Translations under genes and position numbers: made by a program
Shown here: positions 60,411 through 64,000 of the stretch, one piece after another
Layout of the letters: every line of letters starts with the position of its first letter
Position numbering within the stretch: the first letter of the stretch is position 1
DNA from: Arachis hypogaea
Lineage: Eukaryota; Streptophyta; Magnoliopsida; Fabales; Fabaceae
DNA: 64,000 nucleotides
Assembly: GCF_003086295.3 (NCBI RefSeq)
Contig: NC_092050.1
Coordinates: 156,184,699-156,248,698 of the forward strand
Reading direction: 5' to 3'
The notes under the pieces: model-generated
The model's input: only the letters and a program-made list of their open reading frames with translations
What the model was told of the DNA's origin: nothing
Database searches by the model: none

Positions 60411-60421
60411 TTGTTTTGTAG
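60411..60421 (+). promoter_or_regulatory. TTGTTTTGTAG motif at the gag/pol junction of element B
   Basis: Identical to 9871-9881 in element A. The pol frame again opens at the next base (60422), the TAG being the last in-frame stop. A TTTAAC branch-like sequence lies about 57 bp upstream. Confidence 0.5.
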
Positions 60422-63400
60422 GTGTGCCTAGCATCCAAACGAAAGGAAAATATGTGGTATATGGATAGCGGATGCTCTAGGCATATGACCAGAAAGACAA
60501 CCTTCTTCATAAAGCTTGATGAATATGATGGAGGACTTGTCACATTCGGTAATGATGCAAAAGGAAAAATAGTGGCTGTTGGGAAAGTTGGTAAAAAATT
60601 TTCATCTTGTATAAATGATGTTCTCCTTGTACATGGTTTGAAACATAATTTGCTTAGTGTTAGTCAATTGTGTAATTTGGGTTTTAAAGTTGTTTTTAAG
60701 AAGTTTGTTTGTTTGGTTGTTTGTGAGAAAACTGGGGATATTTTATTTGAAGCTAAAAGATGCAATAATGTGTATGGATTAACTCTTGAGGACCTAAAAG
60801 AACAAAATGTAACATGCTTTACATCTCTTGATTCTGAAAAATGGCTATGGCATAGAAAGTTGGGACATGCAAGCATGTACCAAATTTCTAAGTTAGTTAA
60901 GAAAAATCTAGTTAGAGGAATTCCAAATATAAAATTTGATAAGGATCTTACTTGTGATGCTTGTCAATTGGGCAAACAAGTAAAATCCTCTTTTAAACCT
61001 AAAGATGGAATCTCAACCAAAAGGCCATTGGAGATGTTACATATTGATCTTTTCGGACCAACTAGAACTCAAAGTTTAGGAGGTAAACACTTTGGTCTTG
61101 TGGTGGTAGATGATTACTCTAGATTTGGTTGGGTATTTTTCCTTGCTCATAAAAATGATGCTTTTCATGCCTTTTCCACCCTTTGCAAGAAAATTCAAAA
61201 TGAAAAAGATTTGAAAATTGTCCATTTGAGAAGTGATCATGGAAGAGAATTTGAAAATCAAGATTTTGAAAAATTCTGTGATGACTTAGGAATTTCTCAT
61301 AATTTTTCATGCCTTAGAACCCCCCAACAAAATGGGGTGGTTGAAAGAAGGAATAGAAGCATTCAAGAGATGACTAGGGCTATGCTATGTGAAAATGAGA
61401 TTCCTAAATTTTTATGGGCTGAAGCTGTGAACACAGCATATTATATTTTGAATAGAACAATCATTAGAAAAGGATTAAAGAAAACCCCTTATGAGCTATG
61501 GAAAGGAACCCCTCCAAATCTTAAGTACTTTCATGTTTTTGGATGCAAATGCTTTGTACTTAACAATAAGGAAAACTTTGGAAAGTTTGATCCAAAATCC
61601 TATGAAGGAATGTTTGTTGGATATTCCACCACAAGCAAGGCCTATAGAGTTTATCTCAAAGAGCATAGAACTATAGAGGAATCCATACATGTTACTTTTT
61701 GTGATTCTAACTTAATTCCCAGTATTGTAAAGGATAATGATTCAGATTGTGAAGAGGCTGGAACAAGTAAAGAAAATCTCAAATCTGTGCAAAATGAAGA
61801 ATTTGTCAGCCCGGTTTTATCTCCTCAGATTGAAGGAGAAACTTCCATTTTGTCTCCTGAGCAGACACGAGAAACTGAAACAGTGAGACCATCAGAAGTT
61901 CATCAAAGCTTAACACCTACCCGAAATCCTAGAGAATGGAAGTCCATGAGGGGTTATCCTCATGACTTCATCATTGGTGATCCCTCTCAAGGTGTAACCA
62001 CAAGATCCTCCACCAAAAGGCAAGCCGAACCTAGCAATCTTGCTCTCTTGTCACAAATGGAGCCCAACAATGTCAAACAAGCTCTTGAAGACCCATAATG
62101 GGTTAATGCAATGAAAGAAGAGCTTGCTCAATTCGACAAAAATGAGGTTTGGACACTAGTACCCCATCCGGATGGTAAGAAAGTAACGGGTACTAAATGG
62201 GTATTTAAAAATAAACTTGGTGAGGATGGACAAGTTGTTCGTAACAAGGCTAGATTAGTAGCCCAAGGTTACGATCAAGAAAAGGGAATAGATTTTGATG
62301 AGTCTTTTGCTCCGGTAGCTAGAATGGAAGCAATTAGGTTGCTTCTTGCCTATGCCGCCCATAAAGGTTTCAAAATGTTTCAAATGGATGTTAAGTGTGC
62401 TTTCCTTAATGGTTTTATTGATAGAGAAGTGTATGTGGCTCAACCCCCCGGTTTTGAGGATAAAAAGTTTCCAAATCATGTTTTCAAATTAACTAAGGCT
62501 CTTTATGGTCTTAGACAAGCTCCAAGAGCTTGGTATGAAAGGCTTAGTGCTTTCTTGTTGGAAAATCATTTTCAAAGGGGTACCACCGACACTACTTTAT
62601 TTATCAAAGCATCTAATAATGATATACTTCTTATTCAAGTTTATGTTGATGACATTGTATTTGGATCGGCCAATGTATCCTTGTGTGAAGAGTTTGGAAA
62701 ACTTATGACTAGTGAGTTTGAAATGAGTTTAATGGGAGAGCTAACTTTCTTTCTTGGCCTCCAAATCAAACAAACTCCTAGTGGTACTTTTATTCACCAA
62801 GGAAAGTATGCAAAAGAACTTATCAAAAAGTTTGGCCTAGAAAATTCCAAATCAATGAGTACACCGATGCATCCTAACACAAAACTTGAAAAGGATGATG
62901 ATGGCCAAGATGTGGATGAAACAAGGTATAGAGGAATGATAGGTTCACTTATGTATCTTACCTCCTCTAGACCGGACATTGTCCAAAGTGTGGGTGTATG
63001 TTCAAGGTTTCAATCTCACCCAAAAGAATCCCATCTTACGGCTGTTAAACGCATCATTAGATACATTAAGGGAACCTGTAATTATGGGCTATGGTATCCT
63101 AAATCTGATGACTTTTGTGCAGTAGGGTTTTGTGATGCAGATTATGCGGGAGATAGAGTGGATAGACGAAGCACATCCGGCATGTGTTGCTTCCTTGGAA
63201 GCTCACTCAACATGTGGTCAAGCAAAAAGCAAGCCACAGTGGCTTTATCCACAGCTGAAGCAGAATACATATCCGCATCTGCATGTTGCTCTCAATTAAT
63301 TTGGCTAAAAACACAATTAGAAGATTACAAATTAAAGATCAATAGTATACCCTTATTTTGTGATAATATGAGTGCTATAAACATTTCAAAAAATCCAGTT

Positions 63401-63601
63401 CTGCACTCAAGAACCAAGCACATTGAGATAAAATATCATTTTATTAGGGAGCATGTGCAAAAGGGTACTATTGATATTCAATTTGTAAAATCTGAAGACC
63501 AAATTGCTGATATTTTTACAAAACCCCTCTGTGAAGATAGATTCTGTACCCTGAGAAAAAGTTTGGGAATGTTTGATTTAAGTTTCATTGATAATTTGTG
63601 A
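60422..63601 (+). pseudogene. pol: pol of element B, one in-frame stop
   Basis: One continuous frame from 60422 to TGA 63599-63601, interrupted only by TAA 62096-62098 between integrase and reverse transcriptase. Order: protease (D-S-G near 60466), HHCC zinc region, integrase (PQQNGVVER near 61320), reverse transcriptase (YVDD near 62645) and RNase H (STAEAEY near 63250). The TAA is also in the left contig, so it is real. About two-thirds of residues look alike between elements A and B by eye: related Sireviruses, not copies of one family. Confidence 0.9.
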
Positions 63602-64000
63602 AAAGTTGATTCTGTTCAGTTTTGTCTCGTAGGATTGGACGAGATAAAAATGCAGGGATGATGAAGGAACTGTGGTAAAGAGGGAGGCAACGCAGAATTC
63701 AAACTTTATGGGCCCCACCAAAATTCCTTGACCCCACCATGACAGTTTTGTTAGTTTCCTGTTTTATTTGGAAAATAAATCCACAAAATCTCTTGGTTGT
63801 CTTATCAAATCTTGTTGGAAGAAACATGTTGTCAAATCAAATCTTTTCCTCCAACTAATCCCTTGATTCAAGGAAACTTCTTTTCAGTTTTTGAAACCCC
63901 TTTGGATAATAACCGCTCTCTTAATGGCTAATAACTCCCTCCACTCTCTCTTTCCAATCAAGCATTTAATGCTCCTCTAACCTCCCTCCATTCACCTCAC
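63602..64000 (+). other. region after pol of element B
   Basis: No reading frame recognised. A fourth TCTCGT-N8-ACGAGA box lies at 63625-63644. No polypurine tract or LTR start is seen before the window ends, so the element continues to the right. Confidence 0.6.

Larger units (their letters stand above)
45227..63408. repeat. right copy of the duplicated block (contig prefix)
   Basis: Begins at the gap edge with the base equivalent to 26110 and stays collinear until 63408, equivalent to 44226 at the other gap edge. Differences cluster in the first ~3.3 kb (for example missing bases at 48230-48460). The middle differs mainly at homopolymers. Confidence 0.95.

Noticed and set aside
45227..63408. 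True tandem duplication of the F-box/Sirevirus region
   Set aside because: Boundaries coincide with both edges of the N gap and errors cluster there; an overlap artefact explains it more simply.

Overview
This is a transposon-rich stretch of a plant nuclear genome, very probably a legume and plausibly Arachis (peanut). The organism call is inference. It rests on plant F-box and PPR genes with introns and AT-rich spacers, Ty1/copia elements primed by initiator tRNA-Met, and a Mutator-like element whose ends are full of AATTCGAATT motifs. I see no tRNA, rRNA or CRISPR locus.

Layout. 1-2526: end of a probable LTR, then AT-rich DNA. 2605-18545: a Mutator-like element (MULE) in an AAT microsatellite. 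It has 76-bp terminal inverted repeats, mirror-image arrays of paired TTCGAA motifs inside each end, a broken plant-mobile-domain (PMD) gene reading rightward and a broken MuDR-type transposase reading leftward. A young 9,015-bp Ty1/copia element of Sirevirus type (6556-15570, TSD TGGAC) sits in the 3' end of the transposase and has open gag, pol and a small third ORF. 19478-22298: a solo LTR with TSD ATAAG. 22845-25546 and 34167-36935: two inverted arms, each with an F-box gene and PPR remnants and each with its own small DNA-transposon insertion. Between the arms lie a minus-strand gene resembling plant TEX2-like (SMP/PH domain) lipid-transfer proteins and a reversed relative of the solo LTR. 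37654 onward: a second, decayed Sirevirus.

Assembly. Exactly 1,000 N (44227-45226) separate 26110-44226 from 45227-63408, and these two blocks are almost the same sequence. The suffix of the left contig equals the prefix of the right contig, so this is most likely an unmerged contig overlap. Genes in 45227-63408 are therefore probably second readings of the same loci. Single-base indels near the gap break several of them artificially.

Most striking observations: (1) the symmetric, spacing-conserved TTCGAA dyad arrays at both MULE ends, with compensatory changes inside the dyads; (2) an identical TTGTTTTGTAG|G motif at the gag/pol junction of two different Sireviruses, and again before the third ORF of one of them, with the pol frame opening exactly after the AG, which suggests splicing; (3) 32-bp-period TCTCGT-N8-ACGAGA hairpin boxes in the second Sirevirus; (4) the contig-overlap artefact.
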